Origin: Gammaproteobacteria bacterium BRH_c0
GTDB lineage: Bacteria > Pseudomonadota > Gammaproteobacteria > Pseudomonadales > Porticoccaceae
Assembly (NCBI GenBank): GCA_000961645.1
Contig: LADM01000021.1
Location: 26,846-90,845 of the forward strand
Length of the DNA: 64,000 bases
Direction of reading: 5' to 3'
A program made the position numbers and the translations under genes. The notes beneath the pieces are model-generated. The model saw only the letters and a program-made list of their open reading frames with translations. It was not told where the DNA came from and made no database searches. The number at the start of each line of letters is the position of its first letter. The first letter of the stretch is position 1. This document shows, piece after piece, positions 1 through 7,826 of the stretch.

Positions 1-148
1 CGGATTGCAGCTGTTGCTGCCAACCATCTACCTGTCGGTTGAAATCGCACCAGCTGAGAGGGCCATTCGCACGCCAGGCCACAGTATGGTGTTCGCCATA
101 GTGACTGCGATCATGAATGATAGTACTGAGTGATTCAGATTGTTTCAC
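1..148 (-). CDS. AMP-binding acyl/aryl ligase, N-terminal fragment
   Basis: Only the first ~49 codons are inside the window; the gene continues off the left edge. From a GTG at 148 (or a TTG at 160 directly after the upstream stop) it reads KQSESLSTIIHDRSHYGEHH and then TVAWRANGPLSWCDFN, the style of the first strand region of acyl-CoA synthetase / AMP-ligase proteins (a short helix, then 'the user's substrate line' with a conserved W and DF). In aryl-polyene clusters an AMP ligase follows the COG4648 membrane protein, which is the arrangement here, and the two genes are almost contiguous. The assignment leans mainly on this context; the catalytic motifs lie outside the window. Confidence 0.55.
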   Translation of the reverse strand, partial: MKQSESLSTIIHDRSHYGEHHTVAWRANGPLSWCDFNRQVDGWQQQLQS

Positions 149-160
149 AGCTGCGCTCAA

Positions 161-748
161 TTACCTTTCCGTTCCCTGCACGCGCCTGCGTACCAACAGC
201 TCACCCGCAAAGAGCGTTCCCATCAGCACATAGGCAATCAAGCCGTTATAAAGCAGCCACCATTCGCGGCCAAAACCCTGGGTGGCGAGAAAAACGGTGG
301 ACAGGGCAATCATCCCGTTGACGGCAAAAAACAGGCACCACACCTGGGTAACCTTGCGGGTATAGCGCACACCAGCCTCCGGTAAATCCGGGTCCTGCAA
401 GCGGGCAAGTGATTCAATGATGGTGGGTGGTTGTGACAGGCTGGCACCAAACAGGATAAGCAACACCATATTCACCAGTACCGGGTAAAGCAGGACTCCC
501 AGGTCAGAGCCTGTCAGCAGGGTAAAGCCGCTGGCGACAACAATCGCGCTGCCCCACAGGACCAGGTAGCGTCGTGGAAACCGATTGCCCAGCAGGCGGC
601 TGCCCGCAGCCACAATCAGCAATAGGGCAACCCAGCGCGGGTCAAAGTATCGCAATCCCAGATAGATCAGCACGGGATATGTGGCAAACAGCAGGCCATA
701 CACCAGATTGCGCCATGGCCCCGGTGTGCGGAATGGAATGTTATCCAT
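161..748 (-). CDS. COG4648-type multi-span membrane protein of aryl-polyene-type cluster
   Basis: A 195-residue integral membrane protein with about five or six hydrophobic segments (first near residues 10-30, e.g. NLVYGLLFATYPVLIYLGL). Length and sequence style fit the COG4648 membrane protein found in aryl polyene/flexirubin clusters; its biochemical role is unknown, possibly membrane assembly or export of the polyene lipid. I use the ATG at 748, which overlaps the end of the ACP gene upstream by 8 bases and suggests translational coupling; a longer reading from 778 would overlap the ACP gene much more. It lies between the second acyl carrier protein and the AMP-ligase fragment, in one operon. 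Confidence 0.75.
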   Translation of the reverse strand: MDNIPFRTPGPWRNLVYGLLFATYPVLIYLGLRYFDPRWVALLLIVAAGSRLLGNRFPRRYLVLWGSAIVVASGFTLLTGSDLGVLLYPVLVNMVLLILFGASLSQPPTIIESLARLQDPDLPEAGVRYTRKVTQVWCLFFAVNGMIALSTVFLATQGFGREWWLLYNGLIAYVLMGTLFAGELLVRRRVQGTER

Positions 749-992
749 TCTCCAGCAGGTCTTCGACGGCGCTGACAATATCCCCTACGGTGCGAACATT
801 TTTAAAATCTTCAGGGGCGATTTTTTTGCCGGTATAACTTTTCAGTTCAACGATCAGGTCTACCGCATCAATGCTGTCGATGTCGAGGTCGTCATACAGC
901 TGCGCCTCTTCGTGCAGGTCATTGGGGTCCAGTTCGAACATGTCGCTCATCAGGCCCACCACGTGGCTGAAGATTTCATCGCGGGACTTCAT
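741..992 (-). CDS. Acyl carrier protein (second of a tandem pair)
   Basis: An 83-residue acidic four-helix carrier protein. The phosphopantetheine attachment site is DIDSIDAVD with Ser near residue 40, preceded by the usual acidic helix I. It would carry growing acyl or aryl-polyene chains on a 4'-phosphopantetheine arm, in the cytosol. It lies 5 bases after the neighbouring ACP gene and overlaps the downstream membrane-protein gene. Tandem divergent ACPs are characteristic of aryl-polyene clusters rather than of primary fatty acid synthesis (where acpP sits with fabG/fabF). Confidence 0.9.
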   Translation of the reverse strand: MKSRDEIFSHVVGLMSDMFELDPNDLHEEAQLYDDLDIDSIDAVDLIVELKSYTGKKIAPEDFKNVRTVGDIVSAVEDLLENG

Positions 993-997
993 TCTGG

Positions 998-1270
998 TTA
1001 TCTCCCGTCAGTTCGATGGTTGCACACCAGTGTTGCGAGATCAGCAATACTGGCGAAATGGCGCTTGACGTCATCGGCCTCGGGGTTGAGCTTGATGCCG
1101 TAGCGCTTTTGCAGGGCAACGCCTATTTCCAGGGCATCAATGGAGTCCAACCCCAGCCCTTCGTTGAAAAGGGGCTCCGAGTCGCTGATATCCTCAATAT
1201 TGATATCTTCCAGATCAAGGGTTTCAATGATCAGTGCTTTGAGTTCGTTGTGCAGGGCTTCAATGGCCAT
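998..1270 (-). CDS. Acyl carrier protein (first of a tandem pair)
   Basis: A 90-residue acidic carrier protein with attachment motif GLDSIDALE (Ser near residue 43). It overlaps the end of the acyltransferase gene by 11 bases, so it is probably translated from the same mRNA by coupling. It differs clearly in sequence from the second ACP (LNPEADDVKRHFASI tail versus KKIAPEDFKNVRTVG), so the pair probably serve different enzymes. The phosphopantetheinyl transferase encoded at 3597-4301 is a plausible activator. Confidence 0.9.
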   Translation of the reverse strand: MAIEALHNELKALIIETLDLEDINIEDISDSEPLFNEGLGLDSIDALEIGVALQKRYGIKLNPEADDVKRHFASIADLATLVCNHRTDGR

Positions 1271-2036
1271 GTGCGTGGTTTTCCTCGGTAAAAAAGTGCT
1301 CCAGACAGCGGGTCAGATGTCTTGCCCCCTGAACAGCAGGACAGTCCAGAAATGGCGCAATGGCGATGTCGTCGTGGACCGAAAAGGACATGGTAAAAGG
1401 CCGTTCGGGGATATGATACCACTTGTGTTGCTTGCTCAAAGTGAGTGGGGTGCAGTGGATCACCACCGGAGTGATATTCACCTGGCAGCGTATTGCGACA
1501 TTGGCGGCGCCGCGCTGAAACGATAGCGGCGTACCGGGGCGGGAGCGGGTTCCCTCGGGGAAAATCACCAGCACGGCTCCGGCCTTGAGCGAGGCGTCGG
1601 CGGCTTCCAGCAACTTGCCGCCCTGTTCGTTGGTGATATAGCCAGCCTGGGAGATCAGGCCTCGCATGGCGGGGTTGGCCAGCAACCGGCCTTTGACAAT
1701 GCAATTGGCATCGGGCAAAAACGCCACCAAAAAGACCACGTCAATCAGCGTCGGGTGATTGGCCAGCACCAGCAGGCTGCGGCGGTTGAGTTTTTCCAGG
1801 CCCTCCGTTGTCCAGGTGAGGATGCCGAGAAAGCGCAGCAGGTAAACAAATCCCTTGAAAAGCCAGTGCACGATGCGACGCGCCCGCAAGCAACGCTGCT
1901 CCTCATTGCCAGGGATGAGGTACAGCACCGGCGTCGATATCAGCGGCACCACAACACCCCCGATACCGAACAGGGTAAAGGCCAGGGCAGTGGCAAACAG
2001 TCGCCACAGGTAGTTGATGTACTGAGCCAGGCTCAT
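1260..2036 (-). CDS. Lysophospholipid/1-acylglycerol-3-phosphate-type acyltransferase (PlsC family)
   Basis: A 258-residue member of the PlsC family. An N-terminal hydrophobic region (about residues 10-45) is followed by the catalytic NHPTLID block near residue 93 (the HX4D motif: H and D both present) and the substrate-binding FPEGTRS block near residue 160. In aryl-polyene clusters such an enzyme is thought to attach the polyene to a lipid or glycerol anchor at the inner membrane. The ATG at 2036 overlaps the stop of the ketosynthase-like gene as ATGA, which decides the start. It is not the housekeeping plsC, judging by its operon. Confidence 0.85.
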   Translation of the reverse strand: MSLAQYINYLWRLFATALAFTLFGIGGVVVPLISTPVLYLIPGNEEQRCLRARRIVHWLFKGFVYLLRFLGILTWTTEGLEKLNRRSLLVLANHPTLIDVVFLVAFLPDANCIVKGRLLANPAMRGLISQAGYITNEQGGKLLEAADASLKAGAVLVIFPEGTRSRPGTPLSFQRGAANVAIRCQVNITPVVIHCTPLTLSKQHKWYHIPERPFTMSFSVHDDIAIAPFLDCPAVQGARHLTRCLEHFFTEENHAHGH

Positions 2037-2818
2037 GACTGCCTGGCGATGTGATTGGTTTTGCGCACAGCCCACTGTCCGCCGTTGTGGAGAGTGGAAA
2101 AGGTATCACGGGTGGATGACAGGAATTCAACAAAGGCGAGCGGTGCAGTTTGTACCTTTGCACCTGTGTCGGCTTCATCGAGCAATTGCAACTCCAGGGC
2201 GAGACCCTGGTCGCGGGTTATCCTGAAACAGGTGGCATAGGGGGCCGGGACCTGTTCCTGCGGGCTGCGGTAAATTTCCGGCAGTGGTACATCGCAAAAG
2301 ACGCACAAGACTGCCGGACAATCGTCGGAGAGCAGACCTGCAGCCTCGAGCAATACCGGTACCAATGGTTCTTCTCCGGCAGCGATACTGCTGATATTGG
2401 CGCTGATCAGTTGGTGGATGGAGATCACCCCGGCAATGGCATTGTGCACTGCGAGGCTGAAATTCATCGGCGACAAAGGCTCACCGCTGGCCTGCTCCTT
2501 CAACACGCTCAGAGTACGTTCAATATCGCCGTGGCGGGAGCAGTACACTACTGCCGGGTTGTCGCCTTCGCGCAGGTGGCGCAGCATTTCGCTGACACAG
2601 GCACGTCCCATGGGATTCAGCCTGCGCCGCAGCAGTGGCGGGATGATAGACACATCGGGTGATTGTGAAATCAGGATAGGGCTTTCAATACCGGGATTTT
2701 CACTGCCCAACACACCCAACGGGGCGCTGTCGGTAACAGCACTGGCCTGGGTTTGAGGCATGCCAGTGGCCAGAGATGTCCAACCTGACCAGCTGGAAAC
2801 TGCAAAACTGATAGCCAT
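2033..2818 (-). CDS. Beta-ketoacyl synthase-like protein (chain-length-factor type)
   Basis: A 261-residue protein with the N-terminal half of a ketosynthase fold: a start like AISFAVSSWSGWT, then LNPMGRACVSEMLR and SPMNFSLAVHNAIAGVISI. The position of the nucleophilic Cys is not preserved, as in chain-length factors and Pfam ketoacyl-synt_2 proteins of aryl-polyene clusters. It probably acts as a structural or chain-length partner of a catalytic ketosynthase encoded further left. First gene of the leftward operon; its promoter must be in the 2819-3095 gap, which contains nested palindromes. Confidence 0.8.
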   Translation of the reverse strand: MAISFAVSSWSGWTSLATGMPQTQASAVTDSAPLGVLGSENPGIESPILISQSPDVSIIPPLLRRRLNPMGRACVSEMLRHLREGDNPAVVYCSRHGDIERTLSVLKEQASGEPLSPMNFSLAVHNAIAGVISIHQLISANISSIAAGEEPLVPVLLEAAGLLSDDCPAVLCVFCDVPLPEIYRSPQEQVPAPYATCFRITRDQGLALELQLLDEADTGAKVQTAPLAFVEFLSSTRDTFSTLHNGGQWAVRKTNHIARQS

Positions 2819-2845
2819 CCCAGGCCCGCCCTTTTATTGTCGGAT

Positions 2846-2937
2846 GTTGATCTGTTGGTCGCGAGCGGTGGACAGACTGTGGGTGTCCACCGCAGATTGT
2901 AGGTTGCAGGGTGCGGCCGGGATTCTAGCAGATCAAC
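2846..2937. promoter_or_regulatory. Nested palindromes in divergent promoter region
   Basis: Upstream of both the leftward ketosynthase operon and the rightward secreted-protein gene. An outer 9-bp inverted repeat (GTTGATCTG at 2846-2854, CAGATCAAC at 2929-2937) encloses a perfect 10-bp stem (GCGGTGGACA at 2865-2874, TGTCCACCGC at 2884-2893) with a 9-base loop. No T-run follows on either strand, so it is not a standard terminator. It may be an operator or a 5'-leader structure; I see no other feature in the 2819-3095 gap. Confidence 0.4.
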
Positions 2938-3095
2938 CCCTGGTCACAAGTGCTGCCATCCTGCCGCCAGTGAATTATGGAAAATATGTTAACCAGAAGC
3001 TAGACTGGCGCAGTCTACCGGACACAGGCATGGCGCCGCTGACTTTTACGAGAGCCTGCGGCGCCTATCATCAAACAAGGTAAGGAATCTGTCCC

Positions 3096-3569
3096 GTGCG
3101 CTACCACTCCAAAACCGCTTCCACCATTTCCAGAACAGCTTTTACCCTTTTCGCCTCAGTGCTTCTTGTCCTCAGCCATAGCGCACAAGCGCGGGACACT
3201 AAGCATCATTTCTCCATTGCCGATGCGCTGGCCTCGCCCGCCTACGAGGGCAAGCTGAACTCTGCCATCAAGTTGTACTTTGGCGATCAAACCTATCCAG
3301 CGCCCACCAGCAAACAGGGTGAATATGTCTCCAATAAAAAAACCAACGCGTTTGGCAAGTCTGATCTCAAGGCCTGCGAATGGGTTTTGTTGTCAGCCCT
3401 GATCAGCCTGCAGGAGCGCGCTGTGGCCGAAGGCGGCAACGCGGTGGTCAATATTCGCAGCTACTACAAGAAAAATGAATTCTCCAGCGCGACGCAGTAT
3501 GAATGCCATGCTGGTGCCATTATGGCTGGGGTGGCGTTAATCGGTGATGTGGTGACTCTGCCCGAGTAA
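3096..3569 (+). CDS. Small secreted protein, often labelled 'excinuclease ATPase subunit'
   Basis: A 157-residue protein starting at GTG with a cleavable signal peptide (hydrophobic TAFTLFASVLLVLSHSAQA, cleavage probably after AQA near residue 32). The mature part has two Cys residues (ACEWVLLSAL and YECHAG) that could form a disulphide, and a C-terminal hydrophobic patch AGAIMAGVALIGDVV. Similar proteins beside aryl-polyene and related clusters are frequently called excinuclease subunit, but nothing here resembles UvrA (no Walker motifs) and it is exported. Function unknown. AAGGA lies about 9 bases before the GTG. Confidence 0.7.
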   Translation: MRYHSKTASTISRTAFTLFASVLLVLSHSAQARDTKHHFSIADALASPAYEGKLNSAIKLYFGDQTYPAPTSKQGEYVSNKKTNAFGKSDLKACEWVLLSALISLQERAVAEGGNAVVNIRSYYKKNEFSSATQYECHAGAIMAGVALIGDVVTLPE

Positions 3570-3596
3570 TTTCCCGAAAAATTGCAGTACAAAGCC

Positions 3597-4301
3597 ATGG
3601 GCATAGCGGCGGTTGCGATTGCCACGGATCTTGACAGCATCCCCGCCGCGCAGTTTGACAGGTGGTGCCAGAGCCTTTCAGCAACTGCCCAGGCCCGCGC
3701 CGCTGCCTTTGGTTCGGCGCGGCGCTACCGTCAATTTGTCGCTGGGCGGCATCTCTTGGCACAGTTGCTGGCCACGGGGCTTGAACAGGCTCCACAGGCA
3801 ATTATCCTGCAACTCAGCGAGCACCCCGATGGCAGGCCGCGCCTGACAGGCAGTGATACCTATTGCAGTATTTCCCACAGCGGCTCGGCAGTGATGGCGG
3901 GATTCAGCCAGCTCGCACCCATCGGCGTGGATATTGAACAGCATCGACCACGGGGTTTTCAGCGCCTGGTGCGCGAATACTTCCATCCGGATGAATACCG
4001 CGCCTTTGAACATCTTGAAGCGGAGCAGCAGTCAAGCTGGTTCTACCGTCTGTGGACGCGCAAGGAGGCTGCCATAAAAGCCAGTGGCGAAGGCCTGACC
4101 CTGAAAAGTCTGCGAAAACCTGCCACATTCCCTGACGCTGGTTCAACGTGGGTGACTACATGCTGTCTGGATCAAGGCTGCCTGGATCATTTCACCCTGT
4201 CCATTGCCCACCTGTGCAGTCGTGAAGTCCTCCTTTACGACGGCAGCTTTAGCAAAGGGGAATTGCAGCCAATGCCGAACCTGCCGGGTTCTATCTGCTA
4301 G
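3597..4301 (+). CDS. 4'-phosphopantetheinyl transferase (Sfp/AcpT superfamily)
   Basis: A 234-residue single-chain transferase that moves phosphopantetheine from coenzyme A to the Ser of carrier proteins. The two family signatures are present: IGVDIEQ (about residue 110, Mg-binding D and E) and FYRLWTRKEAAIKASGEGL (about residue 150, the WxxKEA block). The two ACPs of the neighbouring operon are obvious candidate substrates. The start is uncertain: ATG at 3597 is used, with an in-frame TTG at 3582; neither has a convincing ribosome site. It follows the secreted-protein gene by 12-27 bases and is probably co-transcribed. Confidence 0.85.
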   Translation: MGIAAVAIATDLDSIPAAQFDRWCQSLSATAQARAAAFGSARRYRQFVAGRHLLAQLLATGLEQAPQAIILQLSEHPDGRPRLTGSDTYCSISHSGSAVMAGFSQLAPIGVDIEQHRPRGFQRLVREYFHPDEYRAFEHLEAEQQSSWFYRLWTRKEAAIKASGEGLTLKSLRKPATFPDAGSTWVTTCCLDQGCLDHFTLSIAHLCSREVLLYDGSFSKGELQPMPNLPGSIC

Positions 4302-4312
4302 AATCCGCCCCC

Positions 4313-6472
4313 ATGGACGTAACCACTCTGATCGACCCCCTCAATTCCGCCCAGCGCGAGGCTGTGACCCACACCGACAACCATTTGCTGGTGCTGGCGG
4401 GTGCCGGTAGCGGCAAGACCCGTGTGCTGGTGCACCGCATCGCCTGGCTGGTGCGGGTGGAGGGTATTTCTCCTCACGCCATTCTCGCGGTGACCTTTAC
4501 CAACAAGTCGGCGCGGGAGATGCGCGAGCGCATCCACAACACACTGGGCATGTCGCCCCAGGGCATGTGGGTGGGCACTTTCCACGGGCTTGCCCACCGC
4601 CTGCTCAAGGCCCACTGGCACGATGCGGGCCTGCCGGAAAATTTCCAGATTCTCGATTCCGACGATCAGCTGCGGCTGATGAAGCGGGTCTACAACACCC
4701 TCGGCATCGACGATGGCCGCTGGCCAGTGCGTCAGGCGCAGTGGTTTATCAACGCCCAGAAAGACGAAGGCCTGCGGGCGCGCCATATCGAGCGCAGCGG
4801 CGATCCCTTCACCACCACCATGGTGCAGGTGTACACGGCCTACGAAGAGGCCTGCGAGCGCGGCGGCATGGTGGATTTTGCCGAACTGCTGCTGCGCGCC
4901 CACGAGCTGTGGCTCAACAAGCCGGAGCTGCTGGCCCACTACCAGCGGCGTTTTGCCCATATCCTGGTGGACGAATTTCAGGACACCAACGCCATCCAGT
5001 ACGCCTGGCTGCGGATGCTGGCGGGCAGCAGCGCCATGGTCACGGCGGTGGGTGACGACGACCAGTCGATCTACGGCTGGCGCGGTGCTCGCATCGAGAA
5101 CATCCAGAATTTCACCAGCCATTTTGCCGATGCAAAGGTGGTGCGGCTGGAGCAGAACTACCGCTCCAGCGCCATTATCCTCAAAGCCGCCAACGCCATG
5201 ATCGCCCGCAACAGCGAGCGCCTGGGCAAGAACCTGTGGACCGAGGCGGCAGACGGCGAGCTTGTCTCCCTCTACTCTGCCTTCAACGAACACGACGAAG
5301 CGCGCTTTATCGCCGAGCGCATTCTCGACTGGGTGGCGAAGGGCAACCTGCGCAATGACTGCGCCATTCTCTACCGCTCCAATGCCCAGTCGCGAGTGCT
5401 CGAAGAGGCGCTGCTGCGCGAGCGAATCCCCTACCGCATTTACGGCGGCCAGCGTTTTTACGAGCGCCTGGAAATCCGCAACGCCCTCGCCTACCTGCGC
5501 CTGGTGGTCAATCCCCGCGACGATGCCGCCTTTGAGCGGGTGATCAACACCCCCACCCGTGGCATCGGCGACCGCACGCTGGAAATGCTGCGCCATCTGG
5601 CTCGCGAGGAAAACCTGCCCCTGTGGGATGCGCTGACCCTTGCCCTGCCCGATCTGCCTGGCCGCGCCGCCAACGCCCTCAAAGGTTTTGCCGAGCTGAT
5701 TGTGGGATTGACGAACACCATCACAGAGCTGCCCATCCACGAGCAGGTAGACCATGTGCTCAGCCACACCGGCCTGCTGGAATTCCACCGCAAGGAAAAG
5801 GGCGAGCGCGGCCAGACCAGGGTGGACAACCTTGAGGAACTGGTGAGCGCCACCCGCAGTTATGAACCCCCGGATCGCGATCTGCCCGCCCTGCCCCAGT
5901 TTCTGGCTGAGGCGGCCCTGGATGCCGGCGACCAGCAGGCCGACAGTCACGAGGATGCGGTGCAGCTGATGACCCTGCACTCCGCCAAGGGACTGGAATT
6001 CCCCCTGGTGTTTATCGCCGGGATGGAAGAAAACCTCTTCCCCCACAAAATGTCTGCCGACGATCCCAATCGCCTTGAAGAGGAGCGTCGCCTGGCCTAC
6101 GTGGGCATCACCCGCGCCATGCAAAAGCTCTATCTGACTTTTGCCGAATCGCGCCAACTGCACGGCAGCGAGAGCTGGAACGGGGTGTCGCGCTTTGTGC
6201 GGGATATCCCCTCCGAACTGGTCGAGGAAGTGCGGCTTGGCAATACGGTGGCGCGCCCCACCAGCTACGCCAGCAGTGGCACCGTCAAGCTCAGGGAGGA
6301 TGGCGAGGGCACCGGTTTGCGCCTCGGCCAGCGGGTGATGCACAAAACCTTTGGCGAGGGCGTGGTCCTCAATGTGGAGGGCAACGGAGCCCAAGCCCGG
6401 GTACAGGTCAACTTTGTGGGTCCCGGGTCGAAATGGCTGGTGTTGCAGTATGCCAACCTCGAAGCGCTTTAG
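4313..6472 (+). CDS. uvrD: DNA helicase II (UvrD), superfamily 1
   Basis: A 719-residue 3'-5' helicase, the same size as E. coli UvrD. Motifs in order: Q-motif LNSAQREAV, Walker A AGAGSGKT (near residue 30), Walker B VDEFQDTN, GDDDQSIYGWRGA, and motif V/VI TLHSAKGLEFPLVF and LAYVGITRA. The C-terminal tail (GEGVVLNVEG..VQVNFVGPG..KWLVLQYANL) is the Tudor-like domain typical of UvrD/PcrA that contacts RNA polymerase. Acts in nucleotide excision and mismatch repair. Starts 11 bases after the transferase gene. Confidence 0.97.
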   Translation: MDVTTLIDPLNSAQREAVTHTDNHLLVLAGAGSGKTRVLVHRIAWLVRVEGISPHAILAVTFTNKSAREMRERIHNTLGMSPQGMWVGTFHGLAHRLLKAHWHDAGLPENFQILDSDDQLRLMKRVYNTLGIDDGRWPVRQAQWFINAQKDEGLRARHIERSGDPFTTTMVQVYTAYEEACERGGMVDFAELLLRAHELWLNKPELLAHYQRRFAHILVDEFQDTNAIQYAWLRMLAGSSAMVTAVGDDDQSIYGWRGARIENIQNFTSHFADAKVVRLEQNYRSSAIILKAANAMIARNSERLGKNLWTEAADGELVSLYSAFNEHDEARFIAERILDWVAKGNLRNDCAILYRSNAQSRVLEEALLRERIPYRIYGGQRFYERLEIRNALAYLRLVVNPRDDAAFERVINTPTRGIGDRTLEMLRHLAREENLPLWDALTLALPDLPGRAANALKGFAELIVGLTNTITELPIHEQVDHVLSHTGLLEFHRKEKGERGQTRVDNLEELVSATRSYEPPDRDLPALPQFLAEAALDAGDQQADSHEDAVQLMTLHSAKGLEFPLVFIAGMEENLFPHKMSADDPNRLEEERRLAYVGITRAMQKLYLTFAESRQLHGSESWNGVSRFVRDIPSELVEEVRLGNTVARPTSYASSGTVKLREDGEGTGLRLGQRVMHKTFGEGVVLNVEGNGAQARVQVNFVGPGSKWLVLQYANLEAL

Positions 6473-6491
6473 AGGCCGTTGCACGCTACAC

Positions 6492-6627
6492 GTTTCACGT
6501 TGCACGTGGGCGCCAACTTCCAGGGCGCTGCCATTTCCCGCAGCAGCATCTGCTGGCAATCCCATGGACGCCGCAAGCCATGGGGGCAGCTCGGGAGCTG
6601 GGATACCACCCACGTGAAACGTGAAAC
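6492..6627. repeat. Heptad-unit inverted repeat element (copy in uvrD-TRAP gap)
   Basis: Arms of 19 bp at 6492-6510 and 6609-6627 are inverted copies with one mismatch. Each arm is built from 7-bp tandem units (CACGTTT, CACGTTG, CACGTGG). The 98-bp core contains a palindromic CCATGGACG/CATGG stretch and carries no gene. The same architecture with a different 7-bp unit occurs at 19916-20029 and 62339-62431. It fills most of the gap between uvrD and the TRAP binding protein. It is probably a small non-autonomous repeat; it lacks the T-run of a terminator. Confidence 0.7.
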
Positions 6628-6659
6628 TCAAAAATTGCTAACAAGATAAGGAGTGTGCA

Positions 6660-7766
6660 ATGACGACAATAAAAACCCTGCCCGGCCTGCTGCTGATGGC
6701 GCTGGTTGCCCTGTTGCTGGCTGCCTGCGGTGCCGAGCAATCCGCCGATAGCGGCGCAGCGGCTGAAAAGGGCAAGACCTATAAATGGAAGCTGGTGATG
6801 ACCTGGCCGAAAAATTATCCCGGCGTGGGGACTGGCCCGGAGGATTTCGCTAAACAGGTCGAGCGCATGAGTGCCGGTCGCCTCAAAATTCATGTCTACG
6901 GTGCCGGTGAGCTGGTACCGGCGCTGGAGGTGTTTGACGCCGTGTCCCAGGGCACTGCCGAGATGGGCCATGCCGCTCCCTACTACTGGAAGGGCAAGAT
7001 CCCCTCCGCGCCGTTCTTCTCCAGCGTGCCGTTCGGTATGAACGCCACCGAGATGAACGCCTGGCTTCATAACGGCGGCGGCATGGAGATGTGGCGCGAG
7101 GCCTACGAACCTTTCAACCTCATTCCCTTTGCGGCGGGCAACACCGGGGTGCAGATGGCGGGCTGGTTCAATCGCGAGATCAACAGCGTGGATGACTTCA
7201 AGGGCCTGAAAATGCGCATCCCGGGCATAGGCGGCGAAGTGATTCACCATATCGGCGGTCAGTCCATCAATATCCCCGGTGGCGAGCTCTACACCTCCAT
7301 GCAGACCGGTGTGATCGATGCCCTGGAGTGGGTCAGCCCCTACAACGATATCGCCTTCGGTTTCCACCAGGTGGCCAAATATTATTACTACCCTGGCTGG
7401 CAGGAGCCAGGCCCGACCCTGGAGCTGATGATCAACAAACAGGCCTACGAGTCGCTGCCGGATGACTTGCAGGCCATTGTCGAGGTGGCGGCGCGCGCCC
7501 TCAACCAGTCCATGCTCGATGAATATACTGCGCGCAATGCCAGCTCCCTGCGCGATCTGGTGGAAAAGCACGGTGTAGAGGTCAAGCCCTTGCCGAAGGC
7601 GGTGCTGGCTGACCTGAAGAAAATTTCTCACCAGGTGCTGGAAGAGATCGCCGCCAGCGATCCCATGGCGGGCAAGGTCTATGCCTCCCAGAAGGCTTTT
7701 ATGGCGCAGACCATGAGCTACCAGGCCATCACCGAAGAAGCCTACGCGGAAGCCAGGCGCCCCTGA
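6660..7766 (+). CDS. TRAP transporter substrate-binding lipoprotein (DctP family)
   Basis: A 368-residue periplasmic binding protein. The N-terminus has a lipobox LLAAC (Cys near residue 22), so it is probably lipid-anchored. The mature part reads MTWPKNYPGVG, GAGELVPALEVFDAV, HAAPYYWKGK and LKMRIPG, matching the DctP subgroup that includes alpha-keto acid and mannonate/lactate-type binders with a conserved Arg for the carboxylate (KMRIPG). Genes for the DctQ/DctM membrane subunits are absent on both sides, so it is an orphan here. AAGGAG lies 7 bases before the ATG, and a strong terminator follows. Confidence 0.9.
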   Translation: MTTIKTLPGLLLMALVALLLAACGAEQSADSGAAAEKGKTYKWKLVMTWPKNYPGVGTGPEDFAKQVERMSAGRLKIHVYGAGELVPALEVFDAVSQGTAEMGHAAPYYWKGKIPSAPFFSSVPFGMNATEMNAWLHNGGGMEMWREAYEPFNLIPFAAGNTGVQMAGWFNREINSVDDFKGLKMRIPGIGGEVIHHIGGQSINIPGGELYTSMQTGVIDALEWVSPYNDIAFGFHQVAKYYYYPGWQEPGPTLELMINKQAYESLPDDLQAIVEVAARALNQSMLDEYTARNASSLRDLVEKHGVEVKPLPKAVLADLKKISHQVLEEIAASDPMAGKVYASQKAFMAQTMSYQAITEEAYAEARRP

Positions 7767-7789
7767 TTACCGGACGTTTGATGACAAGC

Positions 7790-7817
7790 AAAAGCGGCCC
7801 TGCGGGGCCGCTTTTTT
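7790..7817. terminator. Rho-independent terminator, usable from both strands
   Basis: Stem AAAGCGGCCC / GGGCCGCTTT with a 4-base loop, T-run on the right and A-run on the left. It separates the convergent TRAP protein gene and the TIGR02444 gene and can end both. Confidence 0.9.
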
Positions 7818-7826
7818 ATGCTGGAG

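Noticed and set aside
3096..3569. Excinuclease ABC subunit
   Set aside because: The name often attached to this family is not supported: the protein is short, exported and lacks ATPase motifs.
4298..6631. A 777-codon open frame on the minus strand opposite uvrD
   Set aside because: It lies exactly antisense to a clear UvrD with all helicase motifs; long antisense frames are common in GC-rich genes and the protein has no recognisable domain.
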